A program made the translations under genes and the position numbers. Positions 1-9,466 of a stretch of 64,000 nucleotides of DNA are shown piece by piece (position 1 is the first letter of the stretch; each line of letters opens with the position of its first letter). Source of the stretch: Photobacterium sp. TY1-4 (GTDB lineage: Bacteria; Pseudomonadota; Gammaproteobacteria; Enterobacterales; Vibrionaceae); the NCBI RefSeq assembly GCF_025398175.1, contig NZ_CP099735.1, positions 496,001-560,000 of the forward strand. The letters are read 5' to 3'. The notes beneath the pieces are model-generated. The model saw nothing but the letters and a program-made list of their open reading frames with translations. It was not told where the DNA came from and ran no database searches.

Positions 1-422
1 ACAATCAACGCAATCGCGATTGATTTTAAACTGCGATACATAATGGCGTAGATCAGCAGATAGGTCCAAAGGCCATAAATGATCCCGCTCAACCCGATGT
101 GATAATGCATCCGACCGAACAGCCAGACGCCCAGGCCACTGCCAATCCAACTCACCAGGAAAATGGCCATGAAGCGGGCCAGGCCGGAGCGGGACAACAA
201 GTAACCGAGCACGGCAAATGAAGCCAGATTACTCAGCAGATGCCCCCACGAACCATGCAAAAACGGAAAAGTGATGATACCGGTAAAATGGCTGAAGTGG
301 CGTGGCAGTAACCCATACTCATTGAGTTGCCCCTGGAGCAGCACATTGATGATATGAACTGCCAGGGTAAACAGGCAGACAAACCCAATGGCTTTGATTG
401 CATCGATATCACTCTGCCGCAT
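1..422 (-). CDS. Rhomboid-family intramembrane serine protease (3' end cut by window edge)
   Basis: The reverse strand encodes about 140 residues starting MRQSDIDAIKAIG and running off the window, so the C-terminus is missing. It is strongly hydrophobic with several membrane segments. It shows the rhomboid HxxxN element in HGSWGHLLSN (oxyanion side) and the nucleophile motif GLSG in IGLSGIIYG. The catalytic histidine of the last core helix would lie beyond position 1. Rhomboids cleave transmembrane helices inside the inner membrane; the substrate cannot be told from here. The ATG at 422 is the first in-frame start after an upstream gap. Confidence in the family is good; the full length is unknown. 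Confidence 0.8.
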   Translation of the reverse strand, partial: MRQSDIDAIKAIGFVCLFTLAVHIINVLLQGQLNEYGLLPRHFSHFTGIITFPFLHGSWGHLLSNLASFAVLGYLLSRSGLARFMAIFLVSWIGSGLGVWLFGRMHYHIGLSGIIYGLWTYLLIYAIMYRSLKSIAIALI

Positions 423-538
423 CGCAGCTCCTCACCCGGACGATTTACTTTCAAGTATATAGCGGTCAGGCATTCTGTTCACGAGACGACGGTGAGATCG
501 TGTACACGTGTCTCATCGTTCGGCGACAGCCAGCAGTC

Positions 539-1345
539 TCACCAGAACAATTGACGCGGGCGGTATTGTTCATCCTGTCGGGTGCGCTGCCGTTTACCGG
601 CAATTCGGAAATTTCGGCCCAGCAATAGCCGGATCTGGCTGAAGGTTTCACCCGCCAGCAACCGACGTTCACCCGCCAGCCAATACCGGTTGGTCGTCCG
701 CTTAATCGCGGCCAGCGCGTCGGGTGACGCTTGCTGAAGTTGCTGACAGAATGCCTGAGCGGTTGCCATCGGCTGCTCGCTGACCTCTGTCACCAGCCCC
801 AGCTGCTGCGCCGTTTGTCCGCACACAATCTCGCCGGTCATGGTCAGCTTCATCGCCACATCTTTCGACACCACTTCGCGGAGTGACAACAGGCCCGCCA
901 TATCCGGCACCAACCCCCAGCGGACCTCCATAATGGAGAGCTCACACGCAGGGGTGGCAATCCTAAAATCAGCACCGAGCGCAATTTGTAACCCGCCGCC
1001 GAAACACCGCCCTTCCAAGACAGCAATCACCGGCACCGGGATCCGTCGCCAGTTGCGCGAGACCCGTTGTACCAGATTTGCATTCCCCGGCAGAATTTTA
1101 GTCAGTAACCGCAACGCTTTTTTCGGAGAGGTGGCCACGCTGTTGATATCTAAGCCACTGCTGAACGTACCGCCGCTACCCGTCAGGATCACTGCCCGGA
1201 TATCCCGCCGTTTTCGAAGTTGTGAACTGACAGTATCCAACTCATGAAACATCGCCATATCCAGCGCATTCAGTTTGTCCGGTCGATTCAAAGCGACGGT
1301 AACAATCCCTTGTGCTTCCGTCACCGCAATTCTGGTCCATGCCAT
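539..1345 (-). CDS. Crotonase-fold enoyl-CoA hydratase/isomerase family protein
   Basis: A 268-residue protein with the crotonase fold: NRPDKLNALD near residue 20, TFSSGLDI around 60 (CoA and oxyanion region) and RCFGGGLQIALGAD around 115 (second oxyanion glycine). The second acidic position lies in EVRWGLVPDMAG, where an Asp occupies the site. That resembles dienoyl-CoA isomerases more than hydratases, which carry two Glu, so isomerase activity is possible. The basic, glutamine-rich C-terminal tail is not typical. A GGA ribosome site precedes the ATG at 1345. It stands alone with no fatty acid oxidation genes beside it, so the substrate is not inferable. Confidence 0.85.
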   Translation of the reverse strand: MAWTRIAVTEAQGIVTVALNRPDKLNALDMAMFHELDTVSSQLRKRRDIRAVILTGSGGTFSSGLDINSVATSPKKALRLLTKILPGNANLVQRVSRNWRRIPVPVIAVLEGRCFGGGLQIALGADFRIATPACELSIMEVRWGLVPDMAGLLSLREVVSKDVAMKLTMTGEIVCGQTAQQLGLVTEVSEQPMATAQAFCQQLQQASPDALAAIKRTTNRYWLAGERRLLAGETFSQIRLLLGRNFRIAGKRQRTRQDEQYRPRQLFW

Positions 1346-1469
1346 GTCTTATTCCTTTAATCTGGTCTGTCCAGTTAACATTAACACAAGTTCAACAAAT
1401 CACCAGCGAGCTCGACAACAAAACGGCTGCTAACCAGTGCGAAAAACCAAGAGAAAACAACCCGCCACG

Positions 1470-1865
1470 TTACTCTTTATCAAAACTGTCCACCACGATT
1501 GCGCCCATAGAAGCAGGCATGGTGATCAGGACAATCCGCTTGAATGAAAGCAACGGCTCTGACAACAAGGGCAATTTATCGAGTGCCAGGAGTACCAGGC
1601 AGACAACGAAAGCGGTGATCAGGTAGGCCACGACAATTCGGAAGACAAAAACCGGCAGACGTCGACGAATATCGGCTTGAAACACGCTCTCGTAAGCAAA
1701 GAACCCCAGAAAGAAAACAGACAGAATAAACACCATCAGCAAATTCTGCATCGGTAATGTTTCTCCCAAACGCCAGGCTTCTTCCGAGAAAGAAATAGGA
1801 ACCGCCAAAGCAAACGCCCCGACAAAGACCTGGCTTGCATCCTCCAGGTTGAAACTGAACTTCAT
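1470..1865 (-). CDS. DUF2391-type small integral membrane protein
   Basis: A 131-residue protein starting MKFSFNLEDASQ, with four predicted membrane segments (around residues 15-35, 43-60, 73-95 and 105-125) and short charged loops. The ORF is open further upstream, but the ATG at 1865 has a good ribosome site (AGAGGT five bases upstream) and begins the recognisable protein. It resembles the DUF2391 / TIGR02587 putative membrane protein family, whose function is unknown. The assignment rests on overall pattern, not on a conserved catalytic motif. Confidence 0.65.
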   Translation of the reverse strand: MKFSFNLEDASQVFVGAFALAVPISFSEEAWRLGETLPMQNLLMVFILSVFFLGFFAYESVFQADIRRRLPVFVFRIVVAYLITAFVVCLVLLALDKLPLLSEPLLSFKRIVLITMPASMGAIVVDSFDKE

Positions 1866-1971
1866 TTTGACCTCTTTCTGCGATGAGTTGCCGCCGAATG
1901 TCTTAGCAATAACACACCTGATGCACAAGGCTCCACTACAATGAGAATATATCAATCTGCGAGCTGTTCAG

Positions 1972-2184
1972 ATGGCAGAACGAATCTTGATCGCCGACAC
2001 CAAAACTATTCTTGATGCATTCATCGAAAATGGCTTACACCATGACTACGCCATTTATTGCCAATTCCCGCATTGTGATAAAACGGTGATTGAACTTCAC
2101 CACCACCATCCTCGCTCGGTTGAATTCAACGATGGTTATCAGCTGACCGCAGGCCTGGCGAGCTCAGCCACACATTCAAAATAA
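1972..2184 (+). CDS. Possible small protein, unknown
   Basis: A 70-codon frame starting MAERILIADTKT and rich in His (LHHHHPRSVEF). It has no clear ribosome binding site and no recognised domain. It lies between a membrane protein gene and the porin. It could be a real small gene, a decayed gene or chance; the product is not recognised. Confidence 0.25.
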   Translation: MAERILIADTKTILDAFIENGLHHDYAIYCQFPHCDKTVIELHHHHPRSVEFNDGYQLTAGLASSATHSK

Positions 2185-2379
2185 CGCCGGTTTGCCTTGG
2201 AATAACCACTTATTACCCGGAAAGTCTCAATCTTGATAGACCTTGTCGAGACGAGTGCATGGTCCGGAACAACATGCTGTCCTAAACTAAGAAAAAACAA
2301 TAATTAAAACAGATGTCACTTTTCCCGAACAACCAGTTGAGCGCCCCATTAAACAATGATTGTTATCAGGGACTGTGTT

Positions 2380-3492
2380 ATGAAAGTGTCTATCACTGCC
2401 ACACTCGTGGCGGCTTGTATGTTTACCAGTCTTTACGCAAATGCCGCTGAACTGAGTCCTACAGAACTTGAGCGCCGCATTAACGATCTGGAGCAGCAAC
2501 TCGAGTCACAGGAACACGATGGCTATGGCTCCGCTCAAGAGAACAGCTGGGCGCAACAGATCAGTATCGGCGGAACACTGGAATTAGAAGCCAGTTTCCA
2601 TCACCCTTACATCGGTGATGCGTCCACCGATCTGGTCCTCGCCACCGCAGAGCTGGGAATTGCTGCCGATATCAATGACTGGGTCAATGGTGAAATCATT
2701 TTCCTGTACGAGGAAGATGACACGCCGCTGGAAGTCGATGTCGCCACCCTGTATCTTTCACCGCCAGACGCCCCCTGGTATCTCATCGCAGGGCAGTTCT
2801 ACCTGCCGTTTGGCGTCTATGACACCCAGATGATCTCCGGTACCCTGACTTCAGATGTTGGCGAAACCCGGGAAACCGCCTTCTTGGCTGGCATCGCCCA
2901 AAATAACTATTATGCCAGTGTATTTTTATTCAATGGCAGTAATAAAAAAGAAGGGAAAGAGCACCTGAATAACTGGGGTGTCCAACTGGGCTTAAACATG
3001 GAAACAGCCGACATTACATTCAATAGTGAGTTAAGTTACATCAACGACATTGGTGATTCGGATAATTTACAGGATGTCCTGAGCAGCCAGAACGTAAATG
3101 ACTATACCGACGGCTGGAACTGGTTTGGCAAGGCTGAATCGGGCGCATGGACTTTGATTGGGGAATACACCGCAACACTGAGCGGATTTGAATCCAATGT
3201 GTTGACGTTTAATTTTGATGGCGCCAAACCCAGCGCCTGGAACCTGGAGCTGGGATATCATTTTTACCTCAACCAGTTTGAAACAACAGCTTCCTTTGGC
3301 TACCAGGGCACCCAAGAGTCGCTGCCTCTTGAACTCCCGGAACAGCGGCTGCTGGCAGCACTCTCTGTGAATGTCCTGGATAACACGGCTATATCCTTGG
3401 AGTGGGCCCGGGATCAAGACTATGAAATTGCCGAAGGCGGCACTGGTGAATCCGCGGATACGGTCACACTCCAGCTTGCGGCCGAATTTTAG
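2380..3492 (+). CDS. LbtU-family outer-membrane (siderophore) porin
   Basis: About 370 residues starting MKVSITATLVAA, with a signal peptide ending near NAAEL, then a short coiled coil (LERRINDLEQQLES), then alternating aromatic and polar segments typical of an outer-membrane beta barrel ending TLQLAAEF with a C-terminal Phe. The overall plan matches the LbtU siderophore porin family, named for Legionella legiobactin uptake; transport of a siderophore here is inference only. An in-frame ATG eight codons upstream (2356) would put extra charged residues before the signal peptide, so 2380 is preferred. It is monocistronic, with a strong hairpin downstream. Confidence 0.75.
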   Translation: MKVSITATLVAACMFTSLYANAAELSPTELERRINDLEQQLESQEHDGYGSAQENSWAQQISIGGTLELEASFHHPYIGDASTDLVLATAELGIAADINDWVNGEIIFLYEEDDTPLEVDVATLYLSPPDAPWYLIAGQFYLPFGVYDTQMISGTLTSDVGETRETAFLAGIAQNNYYASVFLFNGSNKKEGKEHLNNWGVQLGLNMETADITFNSELSYINDIGDSDNLQDVLSSQNVNDYTDGWNWFGKAESGAWTLIGEYTATLSGFESNVLTFNFDGAKPSAWNLELGYHFYLNQFETTASFGYQGTQESLPLELPEQRLLAALSVNVLDNTAISLEWARDQDYEIAEGGTGESADTVTLQLAAEF

Positions 3493-3530
3493 CGCAGCTA
3501 CGGACCAGTCGTTGCAAATCGGACATGATA

Positions 3531-3560
3531 AAACGCCAGCCTGAATACAGACTGGCGTTT
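3531..3560. terminator. Bidirectional hairpin terminator between porin and ACR3 gene
   Basis: AAACGCCAG (3531-3539) pairs with CTGGCGTTT (3552-3560) around a 12-base loop. It sits between two convergent genes and can serve both strands. Confidence 0.8.
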
Positions 3561-3605
3561 AGACAGCGCTCTCCGGGCCACGTGTAGCGTAGCCTAACCG
3601 ATTTT

Positions 3606-4625
3606 TTATGACGCGTTGACACCAAATTGCAGCTTGGTTCGGTTTGCATAAGCTACCAGCGACAACATCACCGGCACTTCCACCAATACCCCGACGACCG
3701 TGGCTAGCGCCGCCCCCGAGTGAACGCCGAACAAACTAATTGCGACGGCAACCGCCAGTTCGAAGAAGTTTGACGCGCCAATCATACTTCCCGGCGCTGC
3801 CACACAATGAGGCTGTTGCCATTTTTTCATCCAGAAATAGGCAATCGCAAAGATCACATAAGTTTGGATCAACAGCGGGATCGCAATCAGCACGATATCG
3901 ACCGGATTGTCCAGAATCGTCTGCGCCTGAAAGCCAAACAGCAAAATCACAGTACCCACCAGGCCGAAAACCGATAGCGGCTTCATGGTTGCTGAGATCT
4001 TGTCCAGTTGCTCGGCACTGCGGACCATCCGACGCGTCAGCACGCCCGCCACCAGCGGGACCACCACAAACATACTCACGGACAGCAGCAGCGTATCCCA
4101 TGGGACGGTCACTTCCGTCACTCCCAGCAGAAACGCCGCGATTGGCGCAAATGCCACCACCATAATTAAGTCATTCACCGCCACCTGAGCCAGCGTGTAA
4201 TTGGCATCCCCTTTAGTCAACTGACTCCAGACAAACACCATCGCCGTACAGGGTGCCACACCCAGCAGGATCATCCCGGCAATGTACTCTTCCGCTAAGG
4301 AGGCCGAAATCCAGTCACCAAACACATGACGCATAAACACCATTGCCAGCAAGGCCATGGTAAATGGCTTAATCAGCCAGTTCACCACCAGGGTGATCAC
4401 CAGCCCTTTGGGGCGCCGGCGAATATCCGCGACCGCTTGAAAGTCGATCTGCATCATCATCGGATAAATCATCAACCAGATCAGCACCGCAATCACCAGA
4501 TTGATCTGCGCGTATTGCAGCTCACCGAGAAATGTAAACAACTCAGGCAGCACCGATCCCCCAGCCAAGCCGGCAATCATCCCCAGCCCGACCCAAACAC
4601 TCAAAAAGCGCTCAAAAATACCCAT
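3606..4625 (-). CDS. acr3: ACR3-family arsenite efflux transporter
   Basis: A 339-residue inner-membrane protein starting [15 protein letters not shown] with about ten membrane segments. It has the ACR3/bile-acid-symporter features [17 protein letters not shown] (the conserved cysteine of ACR3 pumps) and [18 protein letters not shown]. The family extrudes As(III) using the proton gradient. The ORF extends to a GTG at 4643, but ATG 4625 gives the normal family N-terminus. It lies downstream of arsR in the same direction with its own operator-like palindrome at 4676-4697. No arsenate reductase gene is next to it. Confidence 0.93.
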   Translation of the reverse strand: MGIFERFLSVWVGLGMIAGLAGGSVLPELFTFLGELQYAQINLVIAVLIWLMIYPMMMQIDFQAVADIRRRPKGLVITLVVNWLIKPFTMALLAMVFMRHVFGDWISASLAEEYIAGMILLGVAPCTAMVFVWSQLTKGDANYTLAQVAVNDLIMVVAFAPIAAFLLGVTEVTVPWDTLLLSVSMFVVVPLVAGVLTRRMVRSAEQLDKISATMKPLSVFGLVGTVILLFGFQAQTILDNPVDIVLIAIPLLIQTYVIFAIAYFWMKKWQQPHCVAAPGSMIGASNFFELAVAVAISLFGVHSGAALATVVGVLVEVPVMLSLVAYANRTKLQFGVNAS

Positions 4626-4675
4626 ATTCACACCATGAAACACAGCGGTTTATCCCGCGGTTGATTTTGACATAG

Positions 4676-4697
4676 TTAATCGTCGATTCACGATTAA
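4676..4697. promoter_or_regulatory. ArsR operator candidate upstream of ACR3 gene
   Basis: Perfect palindrome TTAATCGT (4676-4683), six-base spacer, ACGATTAA (4690-4697). The same sequence, slightly degenerate, lies upstream of arsR, so both genes are probably repressed by the neighbouring ArsR. Confidence 0.75.
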
Positions 4698-4759
4698 CAA
4701 GCGAGTAAAAGTCCACGACATGTGACCCGTATGACACTGTTATAAGCTAAATGTCGCCG

Positions 4760-5068
4760 TTATAAATAAGATAACAACGCCCGAAACTCTTCCAGCTGCT
4801 GCTGGTTGACGGTAAAACAAGTCCGTGGCGGCTGTACATCTGCCGTCACAAACCCGGCTGTTTTCAGGATCCGCAAATGCTCAGAGACTGTCGACTGCGC
4901 CAGCCCCAACTCCCCCACTAAATCGCTGTTCAGACAGCCCTGCTGACGGGTCAGGATCCGTAAAATTCGAACCCGTGCCGGATGAGCAAGTGCCTTGGCC
5001 GCCGCTGCCAGCGCCTGTTCTTTATGCTCATCAATCTCAATGTTCGCTAATCCGGTGATGCATCCCAT
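4760..5068 (-). CDS. arsR: ArsR-family metalloregulatory repressor
   Basis: A 102-residue winged-helix protein starting MGCITGLANIEIDEH. The recognition region is LVGELGLAQSTVSEHLRIL. There are three cysteines: Cys3, QQGCLNS and PRTCFTV. These are plausible As(III)/Sb(III) ligands, but the classical CVCDL box is absent. ATG 5068 is chosen over the longer frame because AGGTGG lies seven bases upstream and the palindromic operator sits just beyond. It is probably autoregulated and controls the downstream arsenite pump. Confidence 0.9.
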   Translation of the reverse strand: MGCITGLANIEIDEHKEQALAAAAKALAHPARVRILRILTRQQGCLNSDLVGELGLAQSTVSEHLRILKTAGFVTADVQPPRTCFTVNQQQLEEFRALLSYL

Positions 5069-5085
5069 CACTTGCCACCTTTTCG

Positions 5086-5107
5086 TTAATCGTCGAATAA
5101 CGATGAT
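5086..5107. promoter_or_regulatory. ArsR operator candidate at the arsR promoter
   Basis: TTAATCGT (5086-5093), six-base spacer, ACGATGAT (5100-5107): the same left arm and spacing as the site at 4676-4697, with a degenerate right arm. It lies directly upstream of the arsR ribosome site. Confidence 0.65.
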
Positions 5108-5210
5108 AGAAATAAATCCGAAAACTGTCAACGGGATCCCTTTCCAGGCGGACAGAAAGGATTCAGTCTGGGTTGCTATACTAGAGGAAGAATTTCACGA
5201 GGTTTCCATT

Positions 5211-5726
5211 ATGATCCCGCTCCTTCGTCTGCTGTTCCTGACTGTTGTGTTAGCCGGCTGTAGCGCACCGGTGACGACGGACTACGACGCCCAAATCAAT
5301 TACACCCAGTTTAAAACCTATCAATTTGCACCGGGACAAAGTCACTCGGCATTAAGCCTGGACGATTCCCGGGTTGAAGAAGCTATTTCCGTTCAACTAC
5401 ACAGTAAAGGACTCAACCCGGGTGAAAATGCCGATCTCACCGTGAAGCACTACATTCAGCAACAGTCTGATTTTCAATCTTACGGGACTTCCGTCGGGTT
5501 TGGATACGGCTACCGGCATGTGGGGGTCGCGTACAGCACTCCGGTACGCTACCGCGAGTATACCTACGGGAAATTAATTGTTGAGCTGATCGACAACCAA
5601 AGCAATAAAGTGGTCTGGCGCGCCGTCTCGCAACGCAAGCTCACCGAAAGTATGACCCCGTCATCGCGGGAAGCCTTTATTGATGAGCAAGTGTTTGAAA
5701 TGTTCAAAAACTATCCACCGAGCTGA
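5211..5726 (+). CDS. DUF4136-type lipoprotein
   Basis: A 171-residue exported protein. The N-terminus MIPLLRLLFLTVVLAGC is a lipoprotein signal with lipobox LAGC, so the mature form starts at Cys and is acylated. The body has the DUF4136 pattern (YTQFKTYQF near the start, RYREYTYGKLIVELIDN and VVWRAVSQ later) and a Gly/Tyr-rich stretch in the middle. The ORF is open much further upstream, but ATG 5211 has the signal peptide and a GAGG ribosome site. Function is unknown; such lipoproteins are envelope components. Confidence 0.8.
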   Translation: MIPLLRLLFLTVVLAGCSAPVTTDYDAQINYTQFKTYQFAPGQSHSALSLDDSRVEEAISVQLHSKGLNPGENADLTVKHYIQQQSDFQSYGTSVGFGYGYRHVGVAYSTPVRYREYTYGKLIVELIDNQSNKVVWRAVSQRKLTESMTPSSREAFIDEQVFEMFKNYPPS

Positions 5727-5808
5727 TGTAAACGAGGCTCAGACTCTGACCGCCCTCCGAGAGGCCGTCGTCGTTCATCACCCGAGTCATACATATCACT
5801 CAAACAGG

Positions 5809-5832
5809 AAAGCCAGGCAAATGCCTGGCTTT
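5809..5832. terminator. Hairpin terminator between lipoprotein gene and aroG
   Basis: AAAGCCAGGCA pairs with TGCCTGGCTTT around a two-base centre and is followed by a T-rich run. It is shared by two convergent genes. Confidence 0.8.
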
Positions 5833-5881
5833 CTTTGATCGACAACAATGGATGTCTGTAACGCTTACAGGGTTCTTCCAT

Positions 5882-6961
5882 TTACTGAGCTGTGCGGCGC
5901 TTCGCCACATCAGCAGCCAGTTGGCGCAAGACTTTGGCGGTATCTTCCCAGCCGATGCAGGCATCAGTGATACTCTGGCCATAGGTCGCGGTTTGGCCAT
6001 CCACAATGTCCTGTCGCCCTTCAACCAGATGACTTTCAATCATGACCCCAAAGATCGCCTGATTCCCGCCGGCAATTTGCTCACCGACATCTTCAGCCAC
6101 CAGCATCTGGCGCTGGAACTGCTTCAGGCTGTTGGCATGGCTGAAATCAATCATCACTTTCTGGCGCAGCCCGGCTTTTTCAAGCTGATCGGTGATGGCC
6201 GTAACGTGTTCAGCACTGTAGTTCGGCGCTTTCCCGCCACGCAGAATGATATGGCAATCTTCATTTCCGGCCGTCGAGACAATGGCCGAGTGCCCGTACT
6301 TGGTGACAGACAAAAAGTGGTGCGGTGCACTGGCGGAGCCAATCGCATCAGTCGCGATCTTAATGTTACCGTCGGTCCCATTTTTAAACCCAACCGGACA
6401 AGACAAGCCGGAGGCCAGTTCACGGTGAACCTGAGATTCCGTGGTCCGGGCCCCAATCGCACCCCAGCTGATCAGATCGCCCATATATTGCGGGGTGATC
6501 ATATCGAGAAACTCACCTGCCGTCGGCACGCCCATGTCGGTCAGATCCAGCAACAGCTTGCGGCCGATCCGCAACCCGTCATTGAGCTGAAAGCTGCCGT
6601 CCATGTACGGGTCGTTAATCAGGCCTTTCCAGCCCACGGTCGTGCGTGGTTTTTCAAAGTAAACCCGCATAACCACTTCAAGCTCGCCCTTCAACTCTTC
6701 ACGCAGCGCTTTCAAGCGCTCACCGTATTCCAGTGCCGCTTTCGGATCATGGATCGAGCAAGGGCCGACGATGACAAGCAGGCGATCATCTTCATCATTC
6801 AGAATGTTGTGAATCGCCTGTCTGGCCTGAAACACGGTTTCAGAAGCGACTTCGGTTGCCGGATACTTTTCCAGTATCGCGACAGGGGGCAACAATTCTT
6901 TAATTTCGCGAATGCGTACGTCATCAGTTTTATGCATATCTTTACTTCCCGTATTGCTCAT
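5882..6961 (-). CDS. aroG: 3-deoxy-7-phosphoheptulonate (DAHP) synthase, AroG type
   Basis: Catalyses condensation of phosphoenolpyruvate with erythrose 4-phosphate, the first step of the shikimate pathway. It is 359 residues, close to E. coli AroG along its length. It contains RLLVIVGPCSIHDP, RVYFEKPRTTVGWKG, GARTTESQVHREL, PVGFKNGTDG and MIDFSHANS, which carry the metal and substrate ligands. Sequence similarity favours the Phe-sensitive AroG isozyme, but the feedback amino acid cannot be proven from this. An alternative in-frame ATG lies four codons upstream (6973). Upstream on the minus strand is a TATACT -10 element overlapped by TGTAAA-N6-TATACG, a weak match to a TyrR box. Confidence 0.95.
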   Translation of the reverse strand: MSNTGSKDMHKTDDVRIREIKELLPPVAILEKYPATEVASETVFQARQAIHNILNDEDDRLLVIVGPCSIHDPKAALEYGERLKALREELKGELEVVMRVYFEKPRTTVGWKGLINDPYMDGSFQLNDGLRIGRKLLLDLTDMGVPTAGEFLDMITPQYMGDLISWGAIGARTTESQVHRELASGLSCPVGFKNGTDGNIKIATDAIGSASAPHHFLSVTKYGHSAIVSTAGNEDCHIILRGGKAPNYSAEHVTAITDQLEKAGLRQKVMIDFSHANSLKQFQRQMLVAEDVGEQIAGGNQAIFGVMIESHLVEGRQDIVDGQTATYGQSITDACIGWEDTAKVLRQLAADVAKRRTAQ

Positions 6962-7143
6962 ACCTGTCAACATGTAAATAAAAGTATACGAACTTTGTTG
7001 ACAGTAAATTCCACTTCCAGTTGACTTTAACTTATCGTCTTATCCTGACATGTGCAATCAGTATTTGAAAATAAATTACAATCAAGGAGATAGCCTAAAA
7101 ATCGAGCGTTACAAGCACATCCAGACCGGAAGGCGGGCAAGAA

Positions 7144-7174
7144 AAAAGCGGCTCCGTCACCGAAAGCCGCTTTT
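7144..7174. terminator. Hairpin terminator downstream of cobQ
   Basis: AAAAGCGGCT pairs with AGCCGCTTTT around an 11-base loop, with A and T runs on both flanks. It ends the cobU-cobC-cobQ series. Confidence 0.8.
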
Positions 7175-7207
7175 ATCACGATTTAAACGTAGCTCCCTCA
7201 TCAGGGA

Positions 7208-8686
7208 TTACTTGGCGAACTTTTCCTGCCACTGGGGCCATAACCTGGCTAAATCCATGTGTTGTTCAATCGTATCCGCCAAACGGTCGATATGCTGCTC
7301 CCGCAACGCATCAAAGTCCGGGGTCTGTGTCGCCGCCAGACCAGCCCAGGCCAGCATCGCATCACACGCTTCACGCTGCTCAAAAATACCGTGCAGGTAA
7401 GTGCCGAACACCTGATCATCAACCGCGATTTGCCCGTCCGGACCGTCGGTCAATTGCACCGGAGCATCCGACCGGACGCCTTGCGTCACCCCGGCATGGA
7501 TCTCATAACCACGCACGGGCACCGGTTGCTGATCCGGCATCGTCAGCTCTCCCCAGGTCTGTTTCAGTTGTTTATGCGGGGCCAGCACGGTCGTTGTTTG
7601 CAAGTAGCCAAGCCCCTGACTTTCACCGGCCTCGCCTTCAATCCCATTGGGATCAGCAATCGACTCGCCCAGCATCTGATAGCCACCACAAATTCCCATC
7701 AATTTGCCGCCAAGGCGAACATGGCGGGCAATTTGCTGATCCCAGCCTTGCTCGCGTAAGAAGGCCAGATCACTACGCACACTTTTGGAGCCCGGAATAA
7801 TGATCAGATCAGCAGGCGGCAATGGCTCACCTTTGCCGACAAATTGCAGATCGACCTGTGGGTGCATCCGCAAAGGATCGAAATCGGTATGGTTACTTAC
7901 CCGGGTCAGCACCGGAACCACGACTTTCAGCTGTTGTGCCGCCGGCGCCACCTGCTGAACGTTAATCGCATCTTCCGCTTCCAGCATCAGACCATGCAGG
8001 TATGGCAGCACCCCGAGCACCGGTTTGCCGGTTTTCTCTTCTAACCAGTCCAGACCGGATTCCAGCAGTTTGATATCCCCCCGGAACCGGTTGATGACAA
8101 ATCCAATCACCCGGTTTTGCTCTGATTCAGACAGTAAAGCCAGCGTACCGTATAAGTGGGCAAAAACCCCGCCACGGTCGATATCTGCCACGATAATGAC
8201 CGGAACATCTGCCTCTTCGGCAAACCCCATATTCGCTACATCGTTCTCGCGCAGGTTGATTTCAGCCGGGCTGCCCGCCCCTTCGATCACCACGGTCTGG
8301 TATTGGGATTGCAACTGCCGGAATGAGTCCATCACCGGCCCCATGACGACTTTCTTGTAACCGTGGTAACCCACCGCATCCATATCCGCCAGGGCTTTGC
8401 CCTGCACGATGACCTGGGCGCCGATATCCGTGTTCGGCTTGAGCAGAACCGGATTCATATGAACCGTCGGCTCAATGCCGCAAGCCTGCGCCTGCACCGC
8501 CTGTGCCCGACCAATCTCGCCGCCATCATGAGTCACGGCACTATTCAGTGCCATGTTTTGCGACTTAAACGGCGCAACCCGGATCCCCTTTCGCGCCAGC
8601 ACCCGGCACAGCCCGGCTACCAGCACACTTTTCCCGGCATCCGATGTTGTCCCCTGGACCATCAGTGCTTGCGTCGTTAACTGCAT
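7208..8686 (-). CDS. cobQ: Cobyric acid synthase
   Basis: Amidates adenosylcobyrinic acid a,c-diamide at four side chains using glutamine and ATP. It is 492 residues: an N-terminal dethiobiotin-synthetase-like ATPase domain (P-loop GTTSDAGKS near residue 12, [13 protein letters not shown] near 135) and a C-terminal class I glutaminase domain with the nucleophile in [11 protein letters not shown] (about residue 335) and the histidine in TYLHGIFE (about 430). Length and motifs are those of the family. It lies third in a same-strand series with cobU and cobC, consistent with cobalamin synthesis or salvage. Confidence 0.96.
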   Translation of the reverse strand: MQLTTQALMVQGTTSDAGKSVLVAGLCRVLARKGIRVAPFKSQNMALNSAVTHDGGEIGRAQAVQAQACGIEPTVHMNPVLLKPNTDIGAQVIVQGKALADMDAVGYHGYKKVVMGPVMDSFRQLQSQYQTVVIEGAGSPAEINLRENDVANMGFAEEADVPVIIVADIDRGGVFAHLYGTLALLSESEQNRVIGFVINRFRGDIKLLESGLDWLEEKTGKPVLGVLPYLHGLMLEAEDAINVQQVAPAAQQLKVVVPVLTRVSNHTDFDPLRMHPQVDLQFVGKGEPLPPADLIIIPGSKSVRSDLAFLREQGWDQQIARHVRLGGKLMGICGGYQMLGESIADPNGIEGEAGESQGLGYLQTTTVLAPHKQLKQTWGELTMPDQQPVPVRGYEIHAGVTQGVRSDAPVQLTDGPDGQIAVDDQVFGTYLHGIFEQREACDAMLAWAGLAATQTPDFDALREQHIDRLADTIEQHMDLARLWPQWQEKFAK

Positions 8687-8823
8687 GTTTTTATTCTCAC
8701 TTTTTAATTATTCTGTATTACGACAACACGGACTTACGCTGTGTAGATACTGACCGTAGAACCGCACGAGTACATATGACTCGGCGGCAGCGATCACCAG
8801 GCGTTATCCTGTCACGAATAGAT

Positions 8824-9456
8824 TTACCAGGATTCATATTGCTGCTGGGTCGGCCACTGAATCTGTGGCCAGGACTGACCGTCCTGATCATGAAACACCG
8901 TGACCCGGTAACGTGCTGCATAAGGCAAATCCAGCCGCTGCAAGTACAAGGCGTTTTCCGGCATTTCCAACAGGATACGAAGCAACTGCTTCATCACCCC
9001 GGCATGGGTCACCAGCAACAGCCGTTTGCCTCGATGCTGTTTCAGCAGCAATTGCCAGGCCCCCTGGATCCGGGCATCGAACGCTTGCAGGGTTTCTCCG
9101 CCATGCGGCGTGCTTTGCCAAGGATCTTGCCAGTACTGCGTCAGCACCTCCCCGTGTGATTGCCAGAGCTGATCCCGGCTTTCGCCATCCCAATGGCCAA
9201 AGTTCATCTCTTTCCACACATCCAGCTGCTCAATCGGCAGCGCATGCTGATCAGCAAACTGCACGGCAAAGTCACAGCAGCGTTTCAGCGGCGAGGATAA
9301 CACCTGCTCAACATCCGCCAACCCGTCCACAGCCGCCGCCATTTGTTTCAGTCCGGCGCCTGTGATCGGAAAATCCGTATGACCGCGCAAGCAGCCATCG
9401 CCTTCCGGTAAACCATGGCGCAAAATATCAATTCGGGTGGTTGATGTCTGACTCAT
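8824..9456 (-). CDS. cobC: Histidine phosphatase, alpha-ribazole phosphatase type
   Basis: A 210-residue phosphoglycerate-mutase-like phosphatase. The catalytic RHG lies in DILRHGLPEG (residues 9-18), followed by LSSPLKRCCDFA and the second histidine in LLVTHAGVMKQ. With cobU and cobQ beside it, dephosphorylation of alpha-ribazole 5'-phosphate (or adenosylcobalamin 5'-phosphate) in nucleotide-loop assembly is the likely role. ATG 9456 has GGAGAA seven bases upstream. That ribosome site directly follows the MITE boundary at 9466-9469. Confidence 0.88.
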   Translation of the reverse strand: MSQTSTTRIDILRHGLPEGDGCLRGHTDFPITGAGLKQMAAAVDGLADVEQVLSSPLKRCCDFAVQFADQHALPIEQLDVWKEMNFGHWDGESRDQLWQSHGEVLTQYWQDPWQSTPHGGETLQAFDARIQGAWQLLLKQHRGKRLLLVTHAGVMKQLLRILLEMPENALYLQRLDLPYAARYRVTVFHDQDGQSWPQIQWPTQQQYESW

Positions 9457-9466
9457 GTTGTTCTCC

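Noticed and set aside
5852..7024. 390-codon plus-strand open frame
   Set aside because: It is fully antisense to the well-supported aroG and shows no family resemblance.
7018..7110. Small leader ORF before aroG or cobQ
   Set aside because: No run of Phe, Tyr or Trp codons with a following terminator was found, so no attenuator like that of ileS is claimed here.
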